Shown here in pieces: positions 7,307 to 15,981 of a stretch of 64,000 nucleotides of DNA. A model generated the notes under the pieces. The model had not been told where the DNA came from, did no database searches, and worked only from the letters and a program-made list of their open reading frames with translations. A program made the translations under genes and the position numbers. Within the stretch, counting starts at the first letter, position 1, and the number at the start of each line of letters is the position of its first letter. This DNA is from Gammaproteobacteria bacterium (lineage in GTDB: Bacteria > Pseudomonadota > Gammaproteobacteria > GCA-001735895). The DNA is taken from positions 17,122-81,121 of the forward strand of contig JAOTXY010000004.1 of NCBI GenBank assembly GCA_029862125.1, given 5' to 3'.

Positions 7307-7876
7307 ATGATGATGGCTATCGCCGACAATCCTGCATTATTGATCATCGACGTTCAGCAAGGTCTTGCCGAACCATCACTGGGATTGCGCAATAATCCGG
7401 ACGCCGAGGACAATATGTCCGCCTTGCTCAGCGCGTGGCGCGAACACGAGCTTGCGATCATTCACATTCGGCATTGCTCAGTCGAACCGAACTCTCCATT
7501 ACGCCCCGAACTGCCCGGTAATGCGTATAAAGACCAGGTAAGGCCGTTAACTGGAGAAAAAGAATTTACCAAGGCGGTTAATAGCGCCTTTATCGGAACC
7601 GGCCTGGAGCAGTATCTACGAGAATCGGGTATTTCGAGACTGGTCATTATGGGGCTCACTACCGATCACTGCGTCTCGGCATCAACCCGCATGGCTTCCG
7701 ATCTCGGCTTTGATGTGATCCTGGTTAGTGATGCGACCGCGGCATTTGAACGCGTTGGCTACGACGGTGTTCATTATTCCGGCGAGGAAATCCACCGGGT
7801 TAACCTGGTAAGCCTTGACCGCGAATTCTGCGTGCTTCGTTCAACCGCAGAAGTATTGGGCGAAATTCAAGCGTAA
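7307..7876 (+). CDS. Isochorismatase-like cysteine hydrolase
   Basis: 189 residues with the Asp-Lys-Cys catalytic triad of the cysteine hydrolase superfamily: LLIIDVQQGLAE (Asp), GEKEFTKAVNSAF (Lys), and MGLTTDHCVSAS (nucleophilic Cys). The family hydrolyses amides and related bonds, for example nicotinamide, N-carbamoylsarcosine or isochorismate; the substrate here is not determined. Length fits the family. Three consecutive ATG codons begin the frame, so the exact start could be 7307, 7310 or 7313. Confidence 0.85.
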   Translation: MMMAIADNPALLIIDVQQGLAEPSLGLRNNPDAEDNMSALLSAWREHELAIIHIRHCSVEPNSPLRPELPGNAYKDQVRPLTGEKEFTKAVNSAFIGTGLEQYLRESGISRLVIMGLTTDHCVSASTRMASDLGFDVILVSDATAAFERVGYDGVHYSGEEIHRVNLVSLDREFCVLRSTAEVLGEIQA

Positions 7877-7894
7877 TTAACCTGGAGAACAACT

Positions 7895-8359
7895 GTGAAT
7901 AAAACCGGCGGTTGCCAATGCGGCAGCATTAAATATGAATTAACCGGCGCACCGAAAATGCTCTATATCTGCCATTGCAAGGACTGCCAGAAACAGTCGT
8001 CGAGTGCATTTGGCATGTCGTTGAGGATGGATCCTCACGACATCGCTTTCATACAGGGCGAGGATCGCTTGAAAACCTGGGATACCCGCGGTGAAGACGG
8101 TGCAATCAAGCGCTGCGCCTTTTGCCCCGATTGTGGCACCCGTATCATTCACGGTTCCGACAGTCCAGATGAGGTGGTCAGCATCAAGGCAGGTTCGCTG
8201 GACGATACCAGCTGGCTGGATCCGGTGGCGCATATCTGGTTGCAAAGCGCACAACCCTGGATAGCCATCGATCACGATCACTACCGCTGTTTCGAGCGGG
8301 AACCCGAAGACGAAAATGCGTTGAGAAAACGATGGCAATCACAAAATCCTGTGAACTGA
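7895..8359 (+). CDS. GFA family (glutathione-dependent formaldehyde-activating enzyme-like) zinc protein
   Basis: 154 residues with the zinc-binding cysteines of the GFA fold: GGCQCGSIKYEL, YICHCKDCQKQSSSAF, and CAFCPDCGTRII. Members bind structural and catalytic zinc and some bind glutathione; most have no proven reaction. The start is GTG with GGAG seven bases upstream. It follows the isochorismatase-like gene by 18 bases, suggesting one transcript. Confidence 0.85.
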   Translation: MNKTGGCQCGSIKYELTGAPKMLYICHCKDCQKQSSSAFGMSLRMDPHDIAFIQGEDRLKTWDTRGEDGAIKRCAFCPDCGTRIIHGSDSPDEVVSIKAGSLDDTSWLDPVAHIWLQSAQPWIAIDHDHYRCFEREPEDENALRKRWQSQNPVN

Positions 8360-8473
8360 CATTGCAGCGCGTTGTAACCAGGGGCCATTGCCATCGCGAC
8401 AAGTGCAGCTAAAGCAATTTGTACCTACGCAGGGTATCATCGACAGTAAATCACTGGCTTACTGAACTCCGCC

Positions 8474-9136
8474 ATGTCCACTATCAAACTACTCGGACTT
8501 AGAATCAGCGTTTACACCCGCATCGCGCGAATGGCGCTCGAGGAAAAAAGTGTCGATTACGAGCTTGAGGAAGTCGATATATTCGCCGATACGGGACCTC
8601 CCGCAGAATACCTTGCGCACAATCCGTTCGGTACTATTCCATGCCTGATGCATGGTGAATTCTACCTGTACGAAACCGGTGCGATTACCCGCTATATCGA
8701 CGAAACATTTCCCGGCGTGGCATTGCAGCCGTCGGTTTCGTCACGACGCGCGCGCATGAATCAAATCATTAGCATTCTTGATGCCTATACCTATCGGCCG
8801 ATGGTTTGGGATGTTTACGTGCAGCGTATTGTCGTGCCCAGTGGCGGTGGCAAACCGGATGAAAGCCTGGTAGCAGCGGCCTTGCCAAACTTGAAAAATG
8901 TCCTCCAGCAGCTTGAACTCCTGCAGGATGAATACGAGTTCCTGACGGGCGATTCAGTATCGCTAGCAGACCTGCATGCCTATCCGATGCTTCGCTACTT
9001 CATGGAAACCCCGGAGGGTTCGACAATGCTGAAATCGTATCCCGGACTGGAACATTGGATGCAACAAATGCAGGCAAGACCAAGCGCACGCGCGACGAGT
9101 TTTCATACCACGACAGAAACCGAAAACGGCTTTTAA
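8474..9136 (+). CDS. Glutathione S-transferase family protein
   Basis: 220 residues. The N-terminal thioredoxin-like half shows LGLRISVYTRIARMALEEK, the cis-proline loop GTIPCLMHG, and ETGAITRYIDE with the glutathione gamma-glutamyl binding Glu-Thr/Ser position. The C-terminal helical half includes LADLHAYPMLRYF, the usual N-capping box region. It should conjugate or exchange glutathione on an unknown electrophile, in the cytoplasm. It sits next to the GFA gene, another possibly glutathione-linked function, but they are separated by 114 bases. Confidence 0.88.
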   Translation: MSTIKLLGLRISVYTRIARMALEEKSVDYELEEVDIFADTGPPAEYLAHNPFGTIPCLMHGEFYLYETGAITRYIDETFPGVALQPSVSSRRARMNQIISILDAYTYRPMVWDVYVQRIVVPSGGGKPDESLVAAALPNLKNVLQQLELLQDEYEFLTGDSVSLADLHAYPMLRYFMETPEGSTMLKSYPGLEHWMQQMQARPSARATSFHTTTETENGF

Positions 9137-9159
9137 CAGAGGAAGTCGGGAAGAGACCG

Positions 9160-9657
9160 GTGCTTGTTACCCACGAGGATGAATCCACTTACCAGGTCAA
9201 TAACAACAGTTACGTGATTCCGGTGCTATTTTTGTGCATTCCACCGCTAATGCTGATCGAGCTTGGCCCCGGGGTACTTGATGGCAGCATTAAAACCGGT
9301 GAACTGGTTGGCCTGTTTATCGGCATCCTGTTGCCGCTAGTAGGGGCCTATTATTACATTGAGTTTGCGAGCTTCACCTTTTCCAGAACTGAAGGTGTGT
9401 TTCACTGGCGCTGGCGCAACCTGTTTAATAAAAAGACTGGGCAAGTGCCATTCAGCCGTATCGCCAAGGTCAGGCGCGATGCTATCGAATCCGGCGATTC
9501 GGGTGGTCTGAAATATTCTCATCGGCTCGTCGTGATCCTCGACGATAATACGATCATACCCCTGACGCGGGGTTACTCAGGTTTGCACAGCAAGAAACTG
9601 GATCAAATAGTTGATCAAATTCGTGATTACATCGGGCATAGTAGCGCGATGCACTGA
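9160..9657 (+). CDS. Membrane protein with two helices and a PH-like cytoplasmic domain
   Basis: From the GTG at 9160 the protein has 165 residues. Two hydrophobic segments (VIPVLFLCIPPLMLIEL and LVGLFIGILLPLVGAYYYI) are followed by a beta-rich domain (FTFSRTEGVFHWRWRNLF ... GQVPFSRIAKVRRD ... RLVVILDDNTIIPLTRGYSG) resembling bacterial PH-like domains. An ATG at 9055 lies inside the GST gene; the GTG, with GGGAAGAG a few bases upstream, is the more likely start. Function unknown. Its stop overlaps the first ATG of the DUF3147 frame. Confidence 0.6.
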   Translation: MLVTHEDESTYQVNNNSYVIPVLFLCIPPLMLIELGPGVLDGSIKTGELVGLFIGILLPLVGAYYYIEFASFTFSRTEGVFHWRWRNLFNKKTGQVPFSRIAKVRRDAIESGDSGGLKYSHRLVVILDDNTIIPLTRGYSGLHSKKLDQIVDQIRDYIGHSSAMH

Positions 9658-9683
9658 TGGCTCTAATAGATGCCAGGCAAAAC

Positions 9684-10034
9684 ATGACTTACTACATTGT
9701 TAAAATTGTTATCTCGGCAATACTGATTGTCGCAATCTCGGAAATATCCAAGCGCAGTTCGTTGCTTGGCGCCCTGTTGGCATCCATACCGCTGGTGTCG
9801 GTGCTGGCGATGATCTGGCTTTATATCGATACCAAGGATGTCGACCGGGTAGGCGCGCTTGCATCCAGCATTTTCTGGCTGGTATTACCGTCGCTAGCCC
9901 TTTTCATTGCTTTGCCGCTGCTATTGAAACAGGGATACAATTTTTATCTCAGCATGGGGGCATCGATTACGATAACCATCGGTTGCTACTGGCTAATGGT
10001 CGCACTACTCGACCAGGCAGGCATTGAGCTCTGA
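9684..10034 (+). CDS. DUF3147 family inner-membrane protein
   Basis: 116 residues, almost wholly hydrophobic with four predicted helices. MTYYIVKIVISAILIVA and ISEISKRSSLLGALLASIP match DUF3147. The function is unknown. The upstream in-frame ATG at 9657 overlaps the previous stop and would add nine polar residues; the ATG at 9684, with AGG seven bases before it, begins at the usual family N-terminus. Confidence 0.75.
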   Translation: MTYYIVKIVISAILIVAISEISKRSSLLGALLASIPLVSVLAMIWLYIDTKDVDRVGALASSIFWLVLPSLALFIALPLLLKQGYNFYLSMGASITITIGCYWLMVALLDQAGIEL

Positions 10035-10082
10035 CTGAAGTCGGGTTATGACAATGATCACCTTGTTAAGGCTGAGAATCTG

Positions 10083-10478
10083 ATGGAAACGAAACAGTTA
10101 TACCTGATTGCAGCCGATGCCACTCTTTTCATCCATGCGTCGTTTGTCGGCTTTGTTGTTTTCGGATTAATCCTGGTCTTTGTCGGCAAGCTGTTTTCCT
10201 GGTCCTGGGTGCGCAATCGCCGGTTTCGCATGGCACACCTTGCGGCGATCGGTATCGTCGTGCTGCAATCCTGGTTCAGCGTTATCTGTCCTCTTACGCT
10301 GTGGGAAATGGAACTGCGGGACAGGGCCGGTGATGTAACCTACCCGGGATCGTTCGTTGCGTACTGGCTCGAAACACTGCTTTATTACCGTGCGCCGGAA
10401 TGGGTGTTTATTTTACTGTATACCCTGTTCGGGGCACTGGTAGTCGGCAGCTGGTTCTGGGTTCGCCCCAGGGGCTAA
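10083..10478 (+). CDS. DUF2784 family membrane protein
   Basis: 131 residues with four hydrophobic helices. ADATLFIHASFVGFVVFGL, the WSWVRNRRFRMAHL loop, and VLQSWFSVICPLTLWEMELR are characteristic of DUF2784. Function unknown. Upstream bases AAGGCTGAG may act as a weak ribosome-binding site. It ends a run of three small membrane proteins. Confidence 0.8.
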   Translation: METKQLYLIAADATLFIHASFVGFVVFGLILVFVGKLFSWSWVRNRRFRMAHLAAIGIVVLQSWFSVICPLTLWEMELRDRAGDVTYPGSFVAYWLETLLYYRAPEWVFILLYTLFGALVVGSWFWVRPRG

Positions 10479-10553
10479 TCTGCTTGCATGCTTCGGCCAG
10501 GTATATGACGTGCAGTGCTATACGATAGAAATTTATCCACCAGCAACGGGATG

Positions 10554-11609
10554 CTACCCCGTCGAGCCGGGGTAGAACTTTCGTGCAATCTCGGGATAAC
10601 TGCGCACCCAGCGTTGCCAGTATTTCTCGCCAAATACTGCAGGTTGTACCCGACTCTCCATACCGCCGATACCGGCAGCCATCTCCGAGCGTGACGCCAT
10701 TAACCCCTCGTTACGATGACGTCTACTTGCATTGACGCGATCGATGTAGTCGGCCGCTAGCGGCAATGGTTCAAGCACCGTATTCAGGTCTGGGCTGTAA
10801 AAAAACGCTGATGAATAACGCTCTCGCCCTGTTTTATTGACGACCCGATGCGGGGTCGCGATGAAATAGTTATGCGTTACCAGTTGCAGCAATTCCCCCG
10901 TGTTCACAACCAGGCTACCCGCAACGGGATCGACCGGGTACCAGGTGTCATCGTTGGCCTGCGCTTCAAGGCCGGTATTTTCATCCTGCAGCAGCAGCGT
11001 CAGGAATCCTGAATCCTTGTGCACGCCAACACCCTGCCCGCCAGCACGGGTTTGCGGGTAGCGAATCAGTTTCAGGTAGGGTGAGGGATTTTCCCCAAAC
11101 ACCTGTTCTATATGAAATTCATCGAGGTCAAGGGCAAGCGACATCATGCGCAGAATTTGCCGGGAAATTCCGGACAGGCGTGAGAAATAGTCATTGACCG
11201 TTTCCCTGAAACCCGGGATAGCCGCTTCGGATGGCCACAGGTTGGGGCCCACCAACGCCATGTAATAGGGATCCGGTTCGGGAAGCGGATTGCGATCGAC
11301 ACCGATATCAATCTGCTCGCGGTAGTCGACCTGGTTGTTGGTCAGTTCCGAGCCCAGTTTTTCCCAACCGCGAAACTGCGGGGAACCGTTCTTATCAATC
11401 GCCTTCTTGAGTTCCTCCGGCAGCGCAAAAAATTTCTTAAGCATCGCCAGGTAAGCCTCGCTGACCGACCCCGGGATGCCATGGTTGACGACATAGAAAA
11501 AACCGATTTCATGGCATACCTGGCGAAGTTGCCGGCACAATTCGAGCCGCCTTTGCCTGTCTCCCGCAAACCAGGGTTCCAGATCGATTACCGGGAGTTG
11601 GTGGGTCAT
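10554..11609 (-). CDS. 2-oxoglutarate/Fe(II)-dependent oxygenase, isopenicillin N synthase-like
   Basis: 351 residues. The N-terminal DIOX_N region includes LPVIDLEPWFAG and GFFYVVNHGIP. The catalytic barrel shows VGVHKDSGFLTLLLQD (Fe-binding His-x-Asp), ATPHRVVN (second Fe-binding His), and ERYSSAFFYSPD (Arg-x-Ser binding 2-oxoglutarate carboxylate). It should hydroxylate or oxidise a small substrate with O2 and 2-oxoglutarate. The protein is typical in length. It is transcribed alone on the minus strand, divergent from the DUF1304 gene; substrate unknown. Confidence 0.88.
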   Translation of the reverse strand: MTHQLPVIDLEPWFAGDRQRRLELCRQLRQVCHEIGFFYVVNHGIPGSVSEAYLAMLKKFFALPEELKKAIDKNGSPQFRGWEKLGSELTNNQVDYREQIDIGVDRNPLPEPDPYYMALVGPNLWPSEAAIPGFRETVNDYFSRLSGISRQILRMMSLALDLDEFHIEQVFGENPSPYLKLIRYPQTRAGGQGVGVHKDSGFLTLLLQDENTGLEAQANDDTWYPVDPVAGSLVVNTGELLQLVTHNYFIATPHRVVNKTGRERYSSAFFYSPDLNTVLEPLPLAADYIDRVNASRRHRNEGLMASRSEMAAGIGGMESRVQPAVFGEKYWQRWVRSYPEIARKFYPGSTG

Positions 11610-11682
11610 GAAATTCGAACAGACAAGGTCGTCGTCTCTATGAGAGGATAAGCATCAATTATAAACCAAATCAACGCTGTCC

Positions 11683-12045
11683 ATGATTAGCTACCTGGCT
11701 GATATTGTTGTCGCGCTGGTCGCGATATCGCATCTCGGTTTCCTGCTGCTGGAAATGTTCCTGTGGGAAAAACCGCTCGGGCTGCGCGTGTTCAGACAAA
11801 CCACCGAGCGCGCCGCGATAACCCGGGTACTGGCGGCAAACCAGGGGCTTTATAACGGCTTCCTTGCGGCCGGGCTGTTGTGGGGCCTGATTCTTGGTGC
11901 CGAGGGTGGCGCAATCAAGATTTTCTTTCTTGCCTGCGTGATTATTGCCGGGGTCTTCGGAGCGGCCACCGTAAGCCGTCGAATCCTGTGGATCCAGGCC
12001 GCACCCGCGGCTCTCGGCCTGATCCTGGTGCTTGCTGCTAATTGA
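11683..12045 (+). CDS. DUF1304 family membrane protein
   Basis: 120 residues with four hydrophobic helices. The pattern HLGFLLLEMFLWEKPLGLRVF, AANQGLYNGFLAAGL and FGAATVSRRILWIQAAPA matches DUF1304. The family is an uncharacterised inner-membrane group. It diverges from the 2OG oxygenase, with about 70 bases for two promoters. Confidence 0.85.
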   Translation: MISYLADIVVALVAISHLGFLLLEMFLWEKPLGLRVFRQTTERAAITRVLAANQGLYNGFLAAGLLWGLILGAEGGAIKIFFLACVIIAGVFGAATVSRRILWIQAAPAALGLILVLAAN

Positions 12046-12233
12046 GTGTTGACAGGTAAAGACGAGCAACGCCTGCCATGATGTAACCCTCGCGAGAATA
12101 CCTGCCATTGAAGACGAGAATACTTATTGGATTCCTGGCGCAGGCATTTGCCGCATGAGCTTCAACAAGTGCATGCATTGATGGACGAAAATCGAACCAG
12201 TGGTAAGATCGTTGTAACACCAGACTAACGCCA

Positions 12234-13076
12234 ATGAATATCTTAAGAATAGCTGCTTTCGCTGACGCCGGGCTCGGCGGCAACCCGGCCGGGGTCATGA
12301 TTGCCGACTCGCATCCCGACGACGCCGAAATGCAACGCATTGCGGCCGAGGTCGGTTACTCTGAAACCGCGTTTGCGATGCCCGAGGGTGACGCCTGGCG
12401 CGTGCGTTATTTCTCACCCGAATCCGAAGTCCCGTTTTGCGGACATGCGACCATCGCACTCGGGGCGGCGCTGGCGCTCAAGCACGGCGACGGCGTGTTT
12501 AAGCTGCAACTGAACCAGGCCGATATTACCGTCGAGGGGGAGCACAACGCCGGATCGCTATACGCGGCACTGCAGTCACCGCGGACGCATAGCGCACCAA
12601 TGCCTGCTGAACTATTGGCCGAAGTGTTGGCCCTGTTCGCTTACCGCGAAAGCGATCTCGATGTTGAGATTCCGCCTGCGCGCGTGCACGGCGGTGCGAA
12701 TCACCTGGCAGTATGTCTCAATTCACGTGCGGCGTTGTCGGCGATGCAATACGACCTTGCAACCGGACGCGAACTCATGAACCGTGAGGGTTTGATTACG
12801 ATTCTACTAGCTTACGCTGAATCTCCACGCCTGTTTCATACCCGTAATCCGTTTGCCTCGGGTGGCGTTTACGAGGATCCGGCCACCGGCGCTGCAACCG
12901 CTGCTTTTGCAGGCTATCTGCGCGACCTCGAATGGCCACACCAGGGATCGATTGAAATTATCCAGGGCGAAGACATGGGGATGCGTTCCCGTCTCAGGGC
13001 GGAAATCAGCGATGAGCCTGGCAGTTCAATCCGGGTTTCCGGCAGCGCCCGCATTATAGAGGACTCAGCCGCATGA
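12234..13076 (+). CDS. PhzF family isomerase/epimerase-like protein
   Basis: 280 residues with both halves of the PhzF diaminopimelate-epimerase fold. N-terminal: GNPAGVMI, the catalytic-acid segment YSETAFA, and VPFCGHATIALG. C-terminal: FASGGVYEDPATGAATAAFAGYL. In phenazine producers PhzF isomerises dihydro-hydroxyanthranilate using the Glu of SETAF. Most chromosomal homologues such as this act on unknown substrates, and no phenazine genes are nearby. It overlaps the DUF3830 gene by four bases. Confidence 0.85.
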   Translation: MNILRIAAFADAGLGGNPAGVMIADSHPDDAEMQRIAAEVGYSETAFAMPEGDAWRVRYFSPESEVPFCGHATIALGAALALKHGDGVFKLQLNQADITVEGEHNAGSLYAALQSPRTHSAPMPAELLAEVLALFAYRESDLDVEIPPARVHGGANHLAVCLNSRAALSAMQYDLATGRELMNREGLITILLAYAESPRLFHTRNPFASGGVYEDPATGAATAAFAGYLRDLEWPHQGSIEIIQGEDMGMRSRLRAEISDEPGSSIRVSGSARIIEDSAA

Positions 13077-13474
13077 AAATAACGATTGCCGAGCACCGCT
13101 TCAATGCCGTATTCGAGGACGATAAATCGCCTGCCACCTGCGACGCCTTTCGCGCGGTTATGCCGTTCGAAAGCCAGGTCGTGCATGTGCGCTGGAGCGG
13201 TGAGGGGGTGTGGATACCCCTCGGTAACATGGACTTCGAGGTCGGCCACGAAGACGCGACCACCTACCCCGCTCCCGGGCAAATCCTGTTGTATCCAAAA
13301 GGAAAAAGTGAAACCGAGATCCTGATCACCTATGGCAGCGTCCAGTTTGCATCGAAGGCGGGCACCCTCGCCGGCAATCATTTCGCAACAATCACTGCCG
13401 ATCTGGAACAGCTGCGCAAAATAGGTGTTGCCACTCTCTGGGAAGGTGCCAAACCGATCCTGTTTGAAATTTGA
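13073..13474 (+). CDS. DUF3830 family protein
   Basis: 133 residues fitting DUF3830: ATCDAFRAVMPFESQVVHVRW written in part, EGVWIPLG, and a PGQILLYPK segment, with GSVQFASKAGTLAGNHFATI near the end. The family has a cyclophilin-like barrel fold and no known reaction; it is often found beside amino-acid or hydantoin metabolism genes. The ATG overlaps the phzF-like stop (ATGA), so translation is coupled. Confidence 0.8.
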   Translation: MKITIAEHRFNAVFEDDKSPATCDAFRAVMPFESQVVHVRWSGEGVWIPLGNMDFEVGHEDATTYPAPGQILLYPKGKSETEILITYGSVQFASKAGTLAGNHFATITADLEQLRKIGVATLWEGAKPILFEI

Positions 13475-13962
13475 ATCAGCCCGCCACCAGTATTGTAGAA
13501 ATCAAGACCACGCTCGCGGGAGAGCGCAAACAATTCGATTGTGAACTGTTAAAGTTCGCCCGGGGCGAGGTCGTGGTTATATATCGAATGCCGCGCGATG
13601 TGCAGCTTGAAGACCTGTTGCTGCGCAAAGATTCCATCAGCATCGGCTATTTCTGGGAAGACCGCGCCTATAACGCGTATCACTGGATCGATGCGCAATG
13701 CCAAACACTGGCGTTATACTTTAATATCTGCGATAACACCCGCATATCACGTCAACAGGTCGCATGGCGCGACCTGAGCGTGGATATTTTGATTACCCCT
13801 GACCTGCGTTGCCGAGTGCTGGATGAAGACGAATTACCCGATGACCTTGATAGCGACTTACGCGTCTATATCGAAAGCGCGCGCGATGCCTTGTGCATCG
13901 ATCCAGGGCGCCTGTTGCTGGAGTTCGAAGCGCGACGCCGGGAGCTGTTCCCGGGGGCCTGA
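13471..13962 (+). CDS. DUF402 domain protein
   Basis: 163 residues. The segments VIYRMPRDVQL, GYFWEDRAYNAYHWID and YFNICDNTRIS, followed by a run of acids (VLDEDELPDDLDSDL), match DUF402, a small beta-barrel family. Some members, such as FomD and the Ntdp phosphatase, cleave nucleotide phosphates with divalent metal; whether this one does is unknown. The start is a TTG overlapping the DUF3830 stop (TTGA), so it is probably translationally coupled. Confidence 0.7.
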   Translation: MNQPATSIVEIKTTLAGERKQFDCELLKFARGEVVVIYRMPRDVQLEDLLLRKDSISIGYFWEDRAYNAYHWIDAQCQTLALYFNICDNTRISRQQVAWRDLSVDILITPDLRCRVLDEDELPDDLDSDLRVYIESARDALCIDPGRLLLEFEARRRELFPGA

Positions 13963-13964
13963 AC

Positions 13965-14603
13965 ATGCCGCTTGAACTCTGGCTTGCCTATGTCGCCACC
14001 AGCTCGGTGGTGCTGGCGATCCCCGGCCCGACCATACTGCTGGTATTGAGCTATGCCATCGCGCATGGGCGCAAAACGACTTTGCCCGTGGTTATGGGAG
14101 TTGCGCTTGGCGATTCAGTTGCGATCACCCTGTCATTGATTGGCCTCGGTACCCTGCTGGCTACGTCGGCACTTTGGTTTACGATTATAAAGTGGATTGG
14201 TGGGTGCTACCTGATCTACCTCGGCTTTACCCTGTTACGCAGCGCCGGCCAACCGATGCCCGTGCAGGCCCAACAGCAACCGGCGTCAGCACCACTTAAG
14301 CTATTCGGCAACGCGTTTATCGTCACCGCGTTAAATCCCAAGAGCATCGTTTTTTTCATTGCCCTGCTGCCCCAGTTCATCAGCGCCGATCACCCGGTGA
14401 TAACGCAACTCTGGATCCTCGGGATAACCTTTGTCGTGCTCGCCACCATCGGTGCCACCAGTTATGCATTGTTTGCCGCCTCGATTCGCCGCTGGCTCGC
14501 GTCACCACGCGCACAAAAGACCTATGGCATGGTCGGGGGCGGACTGTTGATGGGTGCAGGAGTTTGGGCCCTCGCTGCAAAGCGTGTAATCTCCGCGACA
14601 TGA
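13965..14603 (+). CDS. LysE/RhtB family amino-acid exporter
   Basis: From the ATG at 13965 the protein has 212 residues and six hydrophobic helices, the size of RhtB-type exporters. The N-terminus MPLELWLAYVATSSVVLAIPGPTI carries the conserved PGP, and GVALGDSVAI and GNAFIVTALNPKSIVFF are also family hallmarks. It should export an amino acid or derivative across the inner membrane. An upstream in-frame start lies inside DUF402 and is unlikely. It ends overlapping lptM. Confidence 0.88.
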   Translation: MPLELWLAYVATSSVVLAIPGPTILLVLSYAIAHGRKTTLPVVMGVALGDSVAITLSLIGLGTLLATSALWFTIIKWIGGCYLIYLGFTLLRSAGQPMPVQAQQQPASAPLKLFGNAFIVTALNPKSIVFFIALLPQFISADHPVITQLWILGITFVVLATIGATSYALFAASIRRWLASPRAQKTYGMVGGGLLMGAGVWALAAKRVISAT

Positions 14604-14731
14604 TGCGAAATAGTATTATCAACGGCTTGATCTGCCTTTGCCTGCTGCTGGTGTTGTCCGGCTGTGGTAACAAGGGTCCCCTGGAGTTGCCAGAGGAAGA
14701 AGAGAAAAAGACCCAGGGTAATACCGGTTAG
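14600..14731 (+). CDS. lptM: LPS translocon maturation chaperone LptM (YifL-type lipoprotein)
   Basis: A 43-residue lipoprotein. A hydrophobic signal (LICLCLLLVLSG) ends at a lipobox LSGC near residue 22, followed by the conserved CGNKGPLELP and a short acidic/lysine tail. LptM lipoproteins bind the LptD-LptE outer-membrane LPS translocon and assist its maturation. The gene sits directly before lysA-dapF, as in other Gammaproteobacteria. The ATG overlaps the exporter stop (ATGATG); 14603 is an alternative start. Confidence 0.88.
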   Translation: MMRNSIINGLICLCLLLVLSGCGNKGPLELPEEEEKKTQGNTG

Positions 14732-14733
14732 CG

Positions 14734-15981
14734 ATGGACCATTTCGAATACAAGCAGGGGCAACTATATTGCGAAGACGTCGCGATTGCGGCGCTGGCCG
14801 AGCAATACGGGACACCATTATTCGTCTATTCGCGGGCGACGCTGGAACGCCACTGGCACGCCTTCGACAGTGCATTTGAGGGGCACGACCACCTGGTATG
14901 TTACGCCGTCAAGGCGAACTCGAGCCTGGCGGTTTTAAACCTGTTGGCGCGCCTCGGCTCGGGTTTCGATATCGTCTCCGGGGGTGAATTACAACGCGTG
15001 CTGCTGGCGGGAGGCAAGCCCGAAAGCATCGTATTTTCCGGGGTCGGCAAACTCGCCCACGAAATCGAAACCGCGCTGCAACTCGATATCCTTTGCTTTA
15101 ACGTCGAATCAGAACAGGAACTCGATCGCATCAACGAAATTGCCGGGCGCCTTAAAACAACCGCGCGCATTTCTTTTCGCGTCAATCCCGACGTCGATGC
15201 CAAAACCCATCCTTACATTTCGACCGGACTCAAGGATAACAAGTTTGGCGTTCCCTTCGCCGACGCCGAACAGGTTTACCTCAAGGCATCCGGACTGGAA
15301 AACATCGAAATCATCGGCATGGATTGTCATATCGGTTCGCAGTTGACTGAACTTTCGCCCTATATCGATGCGTTTGATCGGCTGCTCGAGTTGATCAACC
15401 GCTTGCGCGACCAGGGCATCAATATCCACCACCTGGACCTCGGTGGCGGTCTCGGCATCCGCTATCGTGACGAGGAGCCGCCGCTTCCTGCTGAATGGGC
15501 CAGTGCCCTGCGCGATCGCCTGAAAAAATTCGCCGGCACTGTAGTGATTGAGCCCGGGCGCGCGATCGCGGGTAACGCGGGCATCCTGGTGAGCCGGGTG
15601 AATTACCTGAAACACGGGCCCGATAGAAACTTTGCCGTGGTCGACGCGGCGATGAACGATTTAATCAGGCCATCGCTGTACGGGGCCTGGCAGGAGATTA
15701 TCCGCGTCGATCAAAACAGCGACGCCAGCGAAAAGGTCTACGACGTGGTAGGTGCCATCTGTGAATCGAGCGATTTTCTCGGTAAGGATCGCGCTTTGAG
15801 CCTCGCGCAAAACGATTTACTCGCGATCCGGTCTTCTGGAGCTTATGCCTTCGGTATGGCGTCCAATTACAACACGCGGGTACGCGCTGCCGAAGTTATG
15901 GTCGACGGCGATCAACACTACTGCGTGCGTGAGCGTGAATCTTTCGATGACCTGGTTCGCGGCGAGTCAATGTTGCCATGA
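14734..15981 (+). CDS. lysA: Diaminopimelate decarboxylase
   Basis: 415 residues, full length for LysA. It catalyses the PLP-dependent decarboxylation of meso-diaminopimelate to L-lysine. HLVCYAVKANSSLAVL holds the PLP-binding lysine; SGGELQR, GVGKLAHEIETAL, HLDLGGGLGIRY and EPGRAIAGNAG are the other barrel motifs; GAICESSDFLGKDR carries the active-site Cys-Glu region. It follows lptM by two bases and overlaps dapF by four, forming a lysine/peptidoglycan precursor operon. Confidence 0.97.
   Translation: MDHFEYKQGQLYCEDVAIAALAEQYGTPLFVYSRATLERHWHAFDSAFEGHDHLVCYAVKANSSLAVLNLLARLGSGFDIVSGGELQRVLLAGGKPESIVFSGVGKLAHEIETALQLDILCFNVESEQELDRINEIAGRLKTTARISFRVNPDVDAKTHPYISTGLKDNKFGVPFADAEQVYLKASGLENIEIIGMDCHIGSQLTELSPYIDAFDRLLELINRLRDQGINIHHLDLGGGLGIRYRDEEPPLPAEWASALRDRLKKFAGTVVIEPGRAIAGNAGILVSRVNYLKHGPDRNFAVVDAAMNDLIRPSLYGAWQEIIRVDQNSDASEKVYDVVGAICESSDFLGKDRALSLAQNDLLAIRSSGAYAFGMASNYNTRVRAAEVMVDGDQHYCVRERESFDDLVRGESMLP

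Noticed and set aside
12038..12340. Minus-strand open frame covering the gap before the PhzF gene
   Set aside because: Its first third is antisense to the PhzF gene and it has no family match or ribosome-binding site. The gap (12046-12233) shows nothing clear.
12234..13076. Phenazine biosynthesis pathway
   Set aside because: No other phz genes are near; PhzF-like proteins are widespread and mostly unrelated to phenazine.
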